This document shows, piece by piece, positions 34,029 to 42,267 of a stretch of 64,000 nt of DNA. The position numbers were made by a program, and so were the translations under genes. This DNA is from Anaerolineales bacterium UBA2181. GTDB lineage: Bacteria; Chloroflexota; Anaerolineae; Promineifilales; UBA4811. The notes under the pieces are model-generated. The model saw only the letters and a list, made by a program, of their open reading frames with translations. It was not told where the DNA came from and did no database searches. Within the stretch, counting starts at the first letter, position 1; each line of letters opens with the position of its first letter. The stretch spans positions 1-64,000 of the forward strand of contig DCVT01000055.1 of assembly GCA_002328075.1 (NCBI GenBank), written 5' to 3'.

Positions 34029-34475
34029 GGTTGCTTTAGCTCACTGCTTGTCCATAAACGAATCCGGTCAACGCCTCGGTCTGGATGCGCCTCAGGTTCC
34101 GGTTGGGCTTGATGGCAGGGAAGGGACGCCCGCGCGCCAGGTGGTTCACACTGGCGCCGCATATAGCATTTTGTGCCAGCTCTGGGAGACCTTTCCCATA
34201 TCGGTCCTGAAGACCGGGCAATACTCGGTCGATGCCCAGGTGAGATCATTGGCGGCCGCATCCCCGCAGGAGGCTGCACCCGTGGCCAGCACCATGGCCA
34301 GATGGACGATGCAATGACCGGGAGTCCAGGTACCCGACCGGAGATTCCAGGGCGTGGCAGCAGCCGTTCATCATCTCCCTCGAGCAGAATGTCATCTGGA
34401 CGGTTCGTGAATCGCGCGAAGGTCAGCGTCCAACGCGGGCCGGCACAATGGACCCATCAGAAGAGACACGCAAGC
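34029..34475. other. Intergenic gap inside the methyltransferase run
   Basis: 447 bp with no gene I can support on either strand. Short open frames exist, but none has a recognisable family or a good ribosome site. It may hold the decayed 5' part of another methyltransferase gene. Confidence 0.4.
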
Positions 34476-35276
34476 TCAGGGTTTGCGAAACTCCAGGCAA
34501 TAAAAGTAGCCACGCCAGACGTGATCCACGCGCACTTGCTGCATGTTTGAAGGGACCAGGTCCACAGGAACCGTGATCGCCTCCCTCTTGCCATCGAACA
34601 TGCGCTCGAAACCAGGGCTTGTCCGGCGATACACAACTGCCCCTTTTTCGGTTTCATCCACAATGACTATTTTGGTGCCTGGTTTTGCCACCCGGATCAT
34701 CTCTTCGATGGCTTTCCTCTTGTCATTGAGAAAATTGATCCCTCCAATGTGAAACACGCTCTCAAAGGCCCCGTGCTTGAACGGTAGTTGCTCCGCATTG
34801 CCCAGGAACAGATCAACCGGCCATTGCCGCCGACGGGTCAAGTTCTGGCAGCGCTGCAATTGTCCGAGCGAGATGTCCAGTCCATAGACTTGGCCAACGC
34901 CCGGCGCCCCGACAAGATAGGGTAGATTGACCCCTGGGCCGATTGAGACTTCCAGCACGCGGCCTCCGTTTGGCTCCAGCCGATTCACGATCTCGCGGCG
35001 TTGACGCTTTTCTCCTCCCAGGAAAACAAAGAGAAAGGTTGACGCTGGGCGGTAGACAAAAGAGATCCAATCATAGGCACGCGCGAATCGGCGGTTCAGA
35101 CCGGTCAGTTCTTCAAGCCGGATGAAACGAGGAATACCCTTTTCGATGGGATAATCTTTCCCGCAGATCTCGCAAAGCAGGCTACCTGACTCAACCAGGG
35201 TGTTTCCATCCAAAGTGAGGGTAAGGGAATTGTGACAGGCCGGGCAGGCCAACAGGTCCACTGATGTTGTTTTCAT
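34476..35276 (-). CDS. Methyltransferase with N-terminal Trm112-like zinc domain
   Basis: 266 aa. Residues 1-50 form a Trm112-like zinc ribbon (LLACPACHNSL and LLCEICGKDYPIEKGIPRF). Residues 75-266 are a class I methyltransferase with motif I VLEVSIGPGVNLPYL, VYGLDISLGQL and the Methyltransf_11 tail. Expressed from a strong promoter with a palindromic operator (35321-35364). First gene of the methyltransferase run; a 447-bp gap separates it from the SDR fusion. Acceptor unknown. Confidence 0.87.
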   Translation of the reverse strand: MKTTSVDLLACPACHNSLTLTLDGNTLVESGSLLCEICGKDYPIEKGIPRFIRLEELTGLNRRFARAYDWISFVYRPASTFLFVFLGGEKRQRREIVNRLEPNGGRVLEVSIGPGVNLPYLVGAPGVGQVYGLDISLGQLQRCQNLTRRRQWPVDLFLGNAEQLPFKHGAFESVFHIGGINFLNDKRKAIEEMIRVAKPGTKIVIVDETEKGAVVYRRTSPGFERMFDGKREAITVPVDLVPSNMQQVRVDHVWRGYFYCLEFRKP

Positions 35277-35320
35277 ACGTCGTCACCTGGCGTGTTTCAA
35301 GGATCAAACAAGATATGAAC

Positions 35321-35364
35321 ATATACTCATATATTAGTATATTGTATTTCCATTCGTCTGTCAA
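35321..35364 (-). promoter_or_regulatory. Strong promoter with ArsR-like palindromic operator
   Basis: On the minus strand TTGACA (35359-35364), 17-bp spacer, TATACT (35336-35341). The -10 is one arm of the palindrome ATATACT-N8-AGTATAT (35321-35342), an AT-rich dyad like those bound by ArsR/SmtB-type repressors. A repressor bound there would block the methyltransferase gene starting at 35276. No ArsR-type gene is in the window. Confidence 0.8.
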
Positions 35365-35708
35365 CCTTGTTGGAGGATCATCATCCTGCAGGATTGGGTG
35401 TTGCCAGATCCCGACGAAGAGTTTCCCTGGCCGGCGAGCATACGCCCCCGGTAGTCCTCGCTCAGACGCGCAGCGCCACGGCGGCCAGGATCAGGATCAG
35501 CCCGGCGATCTCCGCGCGCAGCGCCCGCGGCCAGGACGGCCGGGAGGTAGAACCGCTCCAAAGGCCGGGCGAAAAAGACGACCGGGAATCCCGGCCGGAT
35601 CAGCCACAAGGAGCGATCTCTGCATCCCTCACGGGCGGCACCCCCGCCGACGGCGGATTTCCCGAACGGCTCACGGCGAATGACATCGTAGATTACCCCG
35701 CCCGCCGG

Positions 35709-35820
35709 GTAACTGAAATCGCGCCGATTGGCTTGCGCTGGCCGTCCGTAGCGTCCGAACCCGGACGTGGAGGTATATTTCGCGGGTGGTGATTCCGCGT
35801 CCACGCAGGTGAGCGCCACT
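35709..35820. repeat. R2 dispersed double-hairpin repeat, copy B
   Basis: Shortened copy: CTGAAATCGCGCC, GGCTTGCGCTGGCCGTCCGTAG, then CGTCCACGCAGGTGAGCGCC. The region 35365-35930 shows no supported gene; it holds this repeat and GC-rich filler. Confidence 0.7.
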
Positions 35821-35972
35821 GGTGTGAGTGTCCGATGTGACACCTCGGTGGCGGTTGGTGGTTTGAACGCCGGCCGGGTTCTTGCGTCGAGGGTCGCAGC
35901 GATGCAGCTTGCCGTGCGCCCGGTTGCCATGCCATGCTGAGGTACGGTGTAATCATGCCTGGAGCAGGTGGC

Positions 35973-36248
35973 ATGCGACCGGCGTACGTTTGGGATTATG
36001 ATCTGTCCGAACCCGATTTTCTGGCGCTGTTGCACGGGCAGAAAACGCTCGGCCGTTTGGACGGTGACTGGGCAGCGGTACGACTGCTCGAGTACGCGCC
36101 GTACGCCGAGATTGTTCGTTTGATGGGTTTCCAGCGTCTGGTGGATGGATGGCCTCGTTGGCGGGACCGCGTCCGCTCTCCGGCTCGGAGGCGAAGTTTC
36201 GATTTCCTGACCGAGTGGCTGCCGGTTCATCACCCGGAGCTGATCTAG
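35973..36248 (+). CDS. Putative antitoxin partner of the AbiEii-like protein
   Basis: 91 aa (ATG 35973, GGAG 8 nt before; ATGs at 35955 and 35934 are alternatives). Sequence features: YVWDYDLSEPDFLALLHG, then a Trp/Arg-rich C-terminal half ending WLPVHHPELI. It is not a recognisable AbiEi (winged helix) or XRE antitoxin. It ends 3 nt before the nucleotidyltransferase gene, the usual order antitoxin then toxin. Role inferred from context only. Confidence 0.6.
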   Translation: MRPAYVWDYDLSEPDFLALLHGQKTLGRLDGDWAAVRLLEYAPYAEIVRLMGFQRLVDGWPRWRDRVRSPARRRSFDFLTEWLPVHHPELI

Positions 36249-36251
36249 ACC

Positions 36252-37286
36252 ATGGACCGTCAGTTCTTCTTTGAACAGCTGTACCCGTTCCAGGACCGTG
36301 TGTTGAGCGTGGTGGCCGGTGTGGAAACCGAGTTCCATTTGACCGGGGGAACTGCTCTCTCGCGCGGCTATCTGGACCATCGTTTTTCGGATGACCTGGA
36401 CCTTTTTGTCAATGACGACTCTCGCTTTGGGCTGTGGGCCGATCGGGTCATCCATGCGCTGCAGCTCACGCGTGATTGGTCCTTCCAGGTGGTCCAGCGG
36501 GACGACCGCTATGTCCGGCTGAACCTGGAACTGGACCAGCTGTCACTAAAGATTGAGCTGGCGAACGATGTTCCATCGCGCGTCGGACAACCGTGGATTC
36601 ATCCGCAATTGGGGATGGTCGATACGGCTGAGAACATCCTGGCCAACAAAATCACGGTTGTGCTGGACCGAACAGCGCCCAAGGACCTGGCGGGTATCTG
36701 GGCGCTGTGCTGCCCCCTTGACCTGTCGCTGGAAAAAGCCATCACCGGGGCCCAGGGCAAGGCAGCCGCGGTCTTTCCGGTTGACCCGGCTCGGGTGCTC
36801 TGTTCTGCCACGCAGGCGGATTGGGACCTGGTGCGGTGGAATCGCGCGCCGGATGCGCTGGAGTATGTGGCGGATCTGCACCGCCTGGGCCAGGAGTTGA
36901 TCCTGGGGGTGCAGGGGGTCTGCCGGGCCCGAAAAGCGACAAGACTCGCGGATCCTATCCATGTGGATCACGCGCGGCCTGGAGCCACGGCCCGCCACGT
37001 TACGAGCCGGCGATTGAAATCGCGGCGGAGGGGCCAGCGACTGAAATCGCGCCTGAGGGGCCGGCGCCGGCCGTCCGTACCGTCGGCACGCGGACCAAGA
37101 TTCTGCGTCCACGCAGGTGGACGCCCGGCAGCGCGAGCGCCCGTGCGGCGCGACCTGGGTCGCCGGCGGTCTGACCCCGCTGGTGCTTTGCCCCCTGGCG
37201 GTGGGCGCGGTATAGTCTTCCAGACGTGCTCCAGCCCGCCCCACGGTCGGACCTGTCCGGGAGTCAGGTCGCCGCCTGATGGGTGA
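36252..37286 (+). CDS. AbiEii/AbiGii-type nucleotidyltransferase with repeat-derived C-terminus
   Basis: 344 aa. The nucleotidyltransferase motif LTGGTALSRGYLDHRFSDDLDLF (written here in part: GGTALSRG, then FSDDLDLF, near residues 33-52) is that of AbiEii toxins, with the two metal-binding Asp residues. The recognisable domain ends near residue 225 (about 36930). The remaining about 120 residues are Arg-rich and are read through the R2 repeat (37008-37175) with motifs SRRLKSRRR and LKSRLRGRR. The natural stop was probably lost when the repeat arrived. Confidence 0.75.
   Translation: MDRQFFFEQLYPFQDRVLSVVAGVETEFHLTGGTALSRGYLDHRFSDDLDLFVNDDSRFGLWADRVIHALQLTRDWSFQVVQRDDRYVRLNLELDQLSLKIELANDVPSRVGQPWIHPQLGMVDTAENILANKITVVLDRTAPKDLAGIWALCCPLDLSLEKAITGAQGKAAAVFPVDPARVLCSATQADWDLVRWNRAPDALEYVADLHRLGQELILGVQGVCRARKATRLADPIHVDHARPGATARHVTSRRLKSRRRGQRLKSRLRGRRRPSVPSARGPRFCVHAGGRPAARAPVRRDLGRRRSDPAGALPPGGGRGIVFQTCSSPPHGRTCPGVRSPPDG
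37008..37175. repeat. R2 dispersed double-hairpin repeat, copy C
   Basis: Two tandem GCGA-TTGAAA/CTGAAA-TCGCG palindromes, CCGTCGGCACGCGGAC and the hairpin CGTCCACGCAGGTGGACG, followed by GTGCGGCGCGACCTGGGTCG. Lies inside the 3' part of the AbiEii-like reading frame. Confidence 0.75.
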
Positions 37287-37306
37287 CGGTAGCCCAGGAG
37301 GTGACG

Positions 37307-39532
37307 ATGAAAACGTTCAAACCGCTCGCGGTCCTGATTCTCCTGCTCTGCGTCCTGGCGGCGTGCGACATACTCGCCGTTGAGATGAGGATCAACGTAA
37401 CGCCGGACGGCTCGGGTGACCTGGAGTGGACCATTGGTTCATACCTGCAGCGCGATGCCGACGGCAACCTGATTCCCAACGAAGATGGCTGCACGGTGGA
37501 AGATGATGATGAGTTTATGCTACCGGGCTACACCACGCGTGAACGGACTGTGGGCGACCAATACTGGTGCAGCATCAACGCTCCCTTGGCCGGCCTTGAC
37601 CGGTTGGATGCGTTCCTGAAGGCTTTTGGGGAGGAGGTGATCAGGGTCAACTGTCTGGGATTCGACGACGATCGGTTCCTTTTTGACGTCTCGCTGTTGC
37701 AGGGCATGCCGGCCGATACCGACACGTCGGACCTGCGGGGGGATGAGTACTTTCTCTGGCAGCTCACCGTCCCCGGTTCCATCGACTTGCACAACGCGCA
37801 CCAAAAGGAGGGCAACACCCTGACCTGGACCTGGCCGGCTGCGGCTCCGGCCGGCGCCGGGGGGCTCCCGGTCCAGGTCAACATGCCGCCCGACGGCCGC
37901 TGTCCCTTTGGCGGCGTGCTTCTCTTCCTGACGGTTGAGGAGGACGGGACCGGCTCGGCGCGACTGACCGTTCCCGAGCCGCCGGTAACCGATCCGCCAG
38001 CGCCGCTCAATGTGGGCGCGCTGACGGCGGCCGGTTGGAGCATCCTGGGCGGATCCCAGAGCGCCCAGCCGCAAATCCAGGCATGGCGGCAGTTCTCCAA
38101 CGAAGAGGAGCTACAGCAGGTCATCCTGGCGGTGCCCGGGTTCGCCGGCGGCGGCTCGACGCTGGCCCTCCAGATGCTGGAGGACGAGGTGACCGGCTGG
38201 CGCGAGTACAAGTTCAGCGCCCGGATCGAGATGGAGCAGTACGGGCCCTACTGGAGCAGCGTTGCACCAGATCGAGACCCACCGCGCTTTCGCTTTGACC
38301 TCTCGCTGCCCGGGGTGCTGGAAAGCGCTCCCGGTCAGTGGACCGATTCCACCCGTCTGGCGGCCGAGTGGGAGTACGATACCGGCTCAACTCGGCTCAC
38401 GCTGCAGGCAACCAGCAGCCATGCTCCCGAATCCGAAACGCCGAGCGCGGAGACGATCCAGCGCAACCTGGAGACCCTCACCGGCCGGTTCCTGACGGAG
38501 ATTCCACCGGGCCAGTATACCATCGACCCGAGTTGGTTGCAGGGATATCTGCTGGCGCGTGGCGCCCAGCCGGGGCATGTTAACAACCTGACCAACGGAA
38601 AGCTCTTTGCCTGCGGCGACTATCAGACCCGGGTGCTGCAGCGGCTGACCGAGATTCGCATCCACCCGGACCCGGCGGTGCGGGCGCTGCTTGACGGGCT
38701 GGACTATGGCCCCATCGAGGCCTACCGCGGGGGCCATCAGGCGGTGATGATCTTTCCCCGGGGCGAGGACTGGCGCACAGCGGGCACGGTGCTTGACCCC
38801 AGGCCCAAGCAGGTACCCCAGGTGTTCACCATTTCCGATTGGCAGGTCCAATTCCGCTGGGGCGTCGGCCCGGGCGAGGGCTCCGGCGAATACCCGCACC
38901 TCTCTGGCAACCCGTCGGCGTATCCCCGCACCCTGTATCCATCCGAGCGCGTTCATCCCCAGCGCATCGGGGTCCAGTCGCCGGTGGACGTCCTGATCAC
39001 CGCCGGCGACGGCCGCCGGCTGGGGGTGCTGCCCGACGGGAGCTGGGTCACCGAGATCGAGGGCGCCGATTTCTACCCGCCGGTGGAGGACGCGACCGAT
39101 CGCCAGTGGCTCTTTGGGCTGCCGGCCGGCGAGTACGCGGTGCAGCTCACCGGGGTGGGCAGCGGCGACTACCATCTCCTGGTCGGCGACGCCGACGGCA
39201 ATGTGGTGAGCTATGGTGCGCAACCCATCCATGAGGGAGAGCAAGCCCACCTGGCAGTGGCCATGGACGGCGACCATCAGGCGCTGGCGACGCCGGCCGA
39301 CGGGACCACCGGCTGGGTCGAACCCATCCTGGCGTCGACGGAGAACGAGGCCCGACTCGGCCTGGGCGAGTTCCCGGTTAGCGCCCCGGATCAGCCGGCC
39401 GGCGTCACCGAGGTACAGCGTATCTTGTACATCCTCGTGGTCGTCGCCGGGGTCGCCCTGGTGGGCCTGTTGGTGGCGGCGCTGGCCGTCTCCGTCCTTT
39501 TCTTGATCGTCCGCTGGCCCCGCGCCGGTTGA
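37307..39532 (+). CDS. Large lipoprotein with C-terminal membrane helix, function unknown
   Basis: 741 aa from ATG 37307 with an AGGAGGTGA site. Signal peptide MKTFKPLAVLILLLCVLAAC ends in a lipobox, so the protein is anchored on the outer face of the membrane. The C-terminus has a second hydrophobic segment (ILYILVVVAGVALVGLLVAA) and a short basic tail. The middle is rich in Asp/Trp/Gly and beta-strand pattern; no enzyme family recognised. Double anchoring, by N-terminal lipid and C-terminal helix, is unusual. Confidence 0.75.
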   Translation: MKTFKPLAVLILLLCVLAACDILAVEMRINVTPDGSGDLEWTIGSYLQRDADGNLIPNEDGCTVEDDDEFMLPGYTTRERTVGDQYWCSINAPLAGLDRLDAFLKAFGEEVIRVNCLGFDDDRFLFDVSLLQGMPADTDTSDLRGDEYFLWQLTVPGSIDLHNAHQKEGNTLTWTWPAAAPAGAGGLPVQVNMPPDGRCPFGGVLLFLTVEEDGTGSARLTVPEPPVTDPPAPLNVGALTAAGWSILGGSQSAQPQIQAWRQFSNEEELQQVILAVPGFAGGGSTLALQMLEDEVTGWREYKFSARIEMEQYGPYWSSVAPDRDPPRFRFDLSLPGVLESAPGQWTDSTRLAAEWEYDTGSTRLTLQATSSHAPESETPSAETIQRNLETLTGRFLTEIPPGQYTIDPSWLQGYLLARGAQPGHVNNLTNGKLFACGDYQTRVLQRLTEIRIHPDPAVRALLDGLDYGPIEAYRGGHQAVMIFPRGEDWRTAGTVLDPRPKQVPQVFTISDWQVQFRWGVGPGEGSGEYPHLSGNPSAYPRTLYPSERVHPQRIGVQSPVDVLITAGDGRRLGVLPDGSWVTEIEGADFYPPVEDATDRQWLFGLPAGEYAVQLTGVGSGDYHLLVGDADGNVVSYGAQPIHEGEQAHLAVAMDGDHQALATPADGTTGWVEPILASTENEARLGLGEFPVSAPDQPAGVTEVQRILYILVVVAGVALVGLLVAALAVSVLFLIVRWPRAG

Positions 39533-39586
39533 TCGGCGTCGAGCGAGTGTTCGTTTTCGCCTGGTGAATAAGAAAGGGCAAGAGAC

Positions 39587-40075
39587 GTGAAGCCGGTACC
39601 ATCGCCGTTTCGCATCATCCGGATTGACTACGGGGCTTCTTTGGGCGTGATCCTGTGCGTCGTTGTGTGGGGATTGGCGCTGGCGACGCGGTTCTTTGAC
39701 CCGGAGGCCGCGGCCTTTTTCCTTCGGATTGCGCCGATGACCGGCGCGGCCGGGGTGACGCTCTCCGTCTGGCGCATCTGGACCATTCGCCGCTGCTTTG
39801 ACGAGGGCGAGGAGGTTCCGGGCGAGATCATCAGCCTGAGGTTCTTTCGCGGCCGTGGTCGAATAGCGTACGCCTTTGATTTTGACGGCAGCCGATGCGA
39901 GGCCGGCAACATGGTCCAGGCATCGCGGATTACCCGGGCCCTTTCGGTTGGCCAGGCAGTCAGGGTCATGTTGAACCAAAAGAACCCCAAGCGGGCGTAC
40001 CTGCGGGAGCCATATCTCGCCGACGCCGCGGACTGTCGCCCGGATAGCTACACCACCGCGAGTGCGGGTGGATGA
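39587..40075 (+). CDS. Small membrane protein, DUF3592-like
   Basis: 162 aa, GTG start at 39587. Two N-terminal hydrophobic segments (SLGVILCVVVWGLALATRFF and IAPMTGAAGVTLSVW), followed by a soluble beta-rich domain with EVPGEIISLRFFRGRGRIAYAF that recalls DUF3592-type proteins. It follows the large lipoprotein gene by 54 nt and may be cotranscribed. Function unknown. Confidence 0.6.
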   Translation: MKPVPSPFRIIRIDYGASLGVILCVVVWGLALATRFFDPEAAAFFLRIAPMTGAAGVTLSVWRIWTIRRCFDEGEEVPGEIISLRFFRGRGRIAYAFDFDGSRCEAGNMVQASRITRALSVGQAVRVMLNQKNPKRAYLREPYLADAADCRPDSYTTASAGG

Positions 40076-40142
40076 CGGCCCAGGGGTCCGAACTGCCGGT
40101 CGGCCGGCGTGACAGAGAGATCGGTTACGCGCGGGCAGATGG

Positions 40143-40162
40143 ATTCCCGTCTGCGCGAGAAT
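40143..40162. repeat. R1 dispersed palindrome, decayed copy
   Basis: ATTCCC-GTCTGCGC-GAGAAT: two changes from the core. Several partial GCGGGAATGACGG units follow (about 40170-40200 and 40436-40475). Confidence 0.6.
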
Positions 40163-40229
40163 GACGGTTGACCGTGCGGGAATGACGGCCGGGCGGCCGC
40201 GGGAATCGCGGATGTGGCTTGGCCCGGAT

Positions 40230-40420
40230 AGACCGGTGGTCCTCAGGTGCACCGACACCAACCACACGTCTCCCCCGCGCTGGCGGGGGGCCAGGGTGCA
40301 CACGACCAGGACGACTCTCGGGTTGGCGAGGATGACTGAGGTGCAGAGGATAACGGCGGAACGGTCCGTTTGTGAAGGTGGCTGGATTCCCGCCTGCGCG
40401 GGAATGACGGGTACAGGGGC
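40230..40420. repeat. Composite R1 element, copy 2
   Basis: About 190 bp sharing ordered blocks with 57360-57550: CTCCC-CGCG...GCGGG palindrome, CACACGACC-GGACGAC, and GTGAAGG-GGCTGGATTCCCGCC leading into the palindrome core at 40386-40405. The intergenic region 40076-40548 has no other feature. Confidence 0.65.
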
Positions 40421-40548
40421 GGGAGTGACGGCCGAGCGTGCGCGGGAATGACGACCGAGCGGCTGCGGGAATGACGGGATCAGGGGCAGGAATGAGCAAA
40501 ACGCGGTACAATGACGGCAACGCACGTCAGGCCGTGAAGGAGGTCGAT

Positions 40549-42180
40549 ATGTGCAAGAGCAAGGTGCCCCGGCTCGCGGGACTCGTGGTGCTGCTGTCAC
40601 TCCTGTTGGCATCCTGTGGCGGGACGCCCACACCCTCGCCGGCGTCCACCGCTCCGCCCCCACCTTCCCCTCTGCCTACCACTGCGCCCACGGCGACACC
40701 TTTACCATCGCCTATGCCGCCGACGCCTACCCCGGAGCCGACGCTGCCTCCAGTCGAGGGGTCTGAGCCATCCTATCGCGTCGGCGCCTTTTACTATCCA
40801 TGGTACCGCAGCATTCCGGCGGACCCCGACTGGGTCCATTGGAACGAGCCCTACTTTAGCCCGCCGCTGAACATCTCGAGCGACTACTATCCGCAGTTGG
40901 GACCTTACAGCAGCCTCGATCCGGCGGTGGTGGCCCAGCACTTTGCCTGGCTCCGCGAGGCCGGCGTGGGCGTGATCATCTCATCCTGGTGGGGCCGGCC
41001 GTCGATCGAGGAGAAGGCGGTGCCGCTCCTGTTGGAGATGGGCGAGCGCTACGGCATCCAGGTTGCATTCCACCTGGAGCCCTATGCTGGGCGCTCGGCC
41101 ACGGCGCTGGTGTCGGACGTCGGCTATCTAGTCGAGCGCTACGGCGACCATCCCGCCTTTTTCCGGACGACGGCCGCCAGCGGCTGGAGCCCCGACGACC
41201 GGCCAAAGGGCATGTTCTTCCTGTGGGCCTCCCGCTATCCCGATTCCGACAGCGCTCCGGTGGAGGCGTCCTACTGGCGCGACGCGTTGGATGCGATCCA
41301 TGCCCGGCCGGATGGCGGTCTGGTGATCGCCGACGAAACCCTCAGCGAGTGGATCGACGACGGGCACTTTGACGGGCTGTACAGCTATGCCGTGCTGCAG
41401 TTCGACGGTGGCGCCGCCTACCACTGGGCACGCGCCCTCCCCCCGGGCGCCTGGTATGTTCCGGGTGTGAACCCCGGATTTTCGGCCGTGCGGATTGGGT
41501 ATGACGCCAGCACCTATGTGCCGCGGCGCGGTGGGGCGGCCTACGACGAGCGCTGGCAAGCCGCACTGGACACGGGCGTAGAGCCGGCGCTGGTGGTCAT
41601 CACCTCGTTCAACGAGTGGCACGAGGGAACCCAGATAGAGCCGGCGGCCGTCGGGTTTGACAACGGCCGGGGCTATACCTACGCGGACTATGGCGCGCTT
41701 CCGCCAGACGGATACCTGGCGCTCACCCGCCAATGGGTCGACCGGTTCCTGGCGCAGACCTGGCCCGAGGCGTACGCAGTGCGCTTTCGGCTGATGACCA
41801 GCTCTGACTGGACCACCTTTGACCTGGTGGACGGAGGAGCCTGGCTGCGGCCGGCGGTGGTGTCGACCAGCCCGGAGGCGGACTCGGCCGGAGCGGAAGG
41901 GGGTCGCTTTGCGCTGACCCAGCCGCTGGCGCGCGCCGAAACCGGGGGTACGGTAGAGATGGTCGTCGACATTCTTCTCACGGGCATGGAGAAGGGCGGA
42001 TCGCTGGTGTTCGAGATTGGCCGCGGCCACGTGGGCTCCACCACGGTCGAGCTGGCCAAGGGTCCCGGCGAAGGGGGTGTCGTCATCGCCAACCAGGTGT
42101 GGGATGGGATCGTGCCCGGCGAGCTCAACGCCCTGCGGTTCCAGGTCCCGGTTTCCAGCGTGGTCGGGCCGGCGCCGTGA
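40549..42180 (+). CDS. GH99-like glycoside hydrolase lipoprotein
   Basis: 543 aa from ATG 40549 (GAAGGAGGT site). Signal peptide and lipobox LLLASC, then a Thr/Pro-rich linker (about residues 25-65). The catalytic domain starts VGAFYYPWYRSIP and contains VITSFNEWHEGTQIEP; the two Glu in that motif match the catalytic pair of the GH99/WbsX (endo-alpha-mannosidase-like) clan. A C-terminal beta-rich domain of about 130 residues follows. Likely an extracellular, membrane-tethered glycan hydrolase. Confidence 0.85.
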   Translation: MCKSKVPRLAGLVVLLSLLLASCGGTPTPSPASTAPPPPSPLPTTAPTATPLPSPMPPTPTPEPTLPPVEGSEPSYRVGAFYYPWYRSIPADPDWVHWNEPYFSPPLNISSDYYPQLGPYSSLDPAVVAQHFAWLREAGVGVIISSWWGRPSIEEKAVPLLLEMGERYGIQVAFHLEPYAGRSATALVSDVGYLVERYGDHPAFFRTTAASGWSPDDRPKGMFFLWASRYPDSDSAPVEASYWRDALDAIHARPDGGLVIADETLSEWIDDGHFDGLYSYAVLQFDGGAAYHWARALPPGAWYVPGVNPGFSAVRIGYDASTYVPRRGGAAYDERWQAALDTGVEPALVVITSFNEWHEGTQIEPAAVGFDNGRGYTYADYGALPPDGYLALTRQWVDRFLAQTWPEAYAVRFRLMTSSDWTTFDLVDGGAWLRPAVVSTSPEADSAGAEGGRFALTQPLARAETGGTVEMVVDILLTGMEKGGSLVFEIGRGHVGSTTVELAKGPGEGGVVIANQVWDGIVPGELNALRFQVPVSSVVGPAP

Positions 42181-42267
42181 CGGTCCGCCAGGGGCGCAGG
42201 CTGCCCGGCATGTCCGCGGGCATCACCACCCACCAGATGAACGGGTCATGACAAGGAGGAATGCGAG

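Noticed and set aside
34029..34475. Remnant of a further LCM methyltransferase between the Trm112-type and SDR genes
   Set aside because: Only a short match (GATTCCAGGGC and an ALESP-like reading) was seen; too little to call.
35361..36455. 364-codon minus-strand open frame over the R2 repeat and putative antitoxin
   Set aside because: Crosses repeat DNA and opposes a plus-strand gene pair with proper spacing; the product has no recognisable domain.
40076..40548. Repeated palindromes as a CRISPR array
   Set aside because: Units are irregularly spaced and degenerate, with no constant spacer length and no cas genes.
38387..40663. 758-codon minus-strand open frame
   Set aside because: Runs antisense to the lipoprotein gene and through R1 repeats; no domain and no ribosome site.
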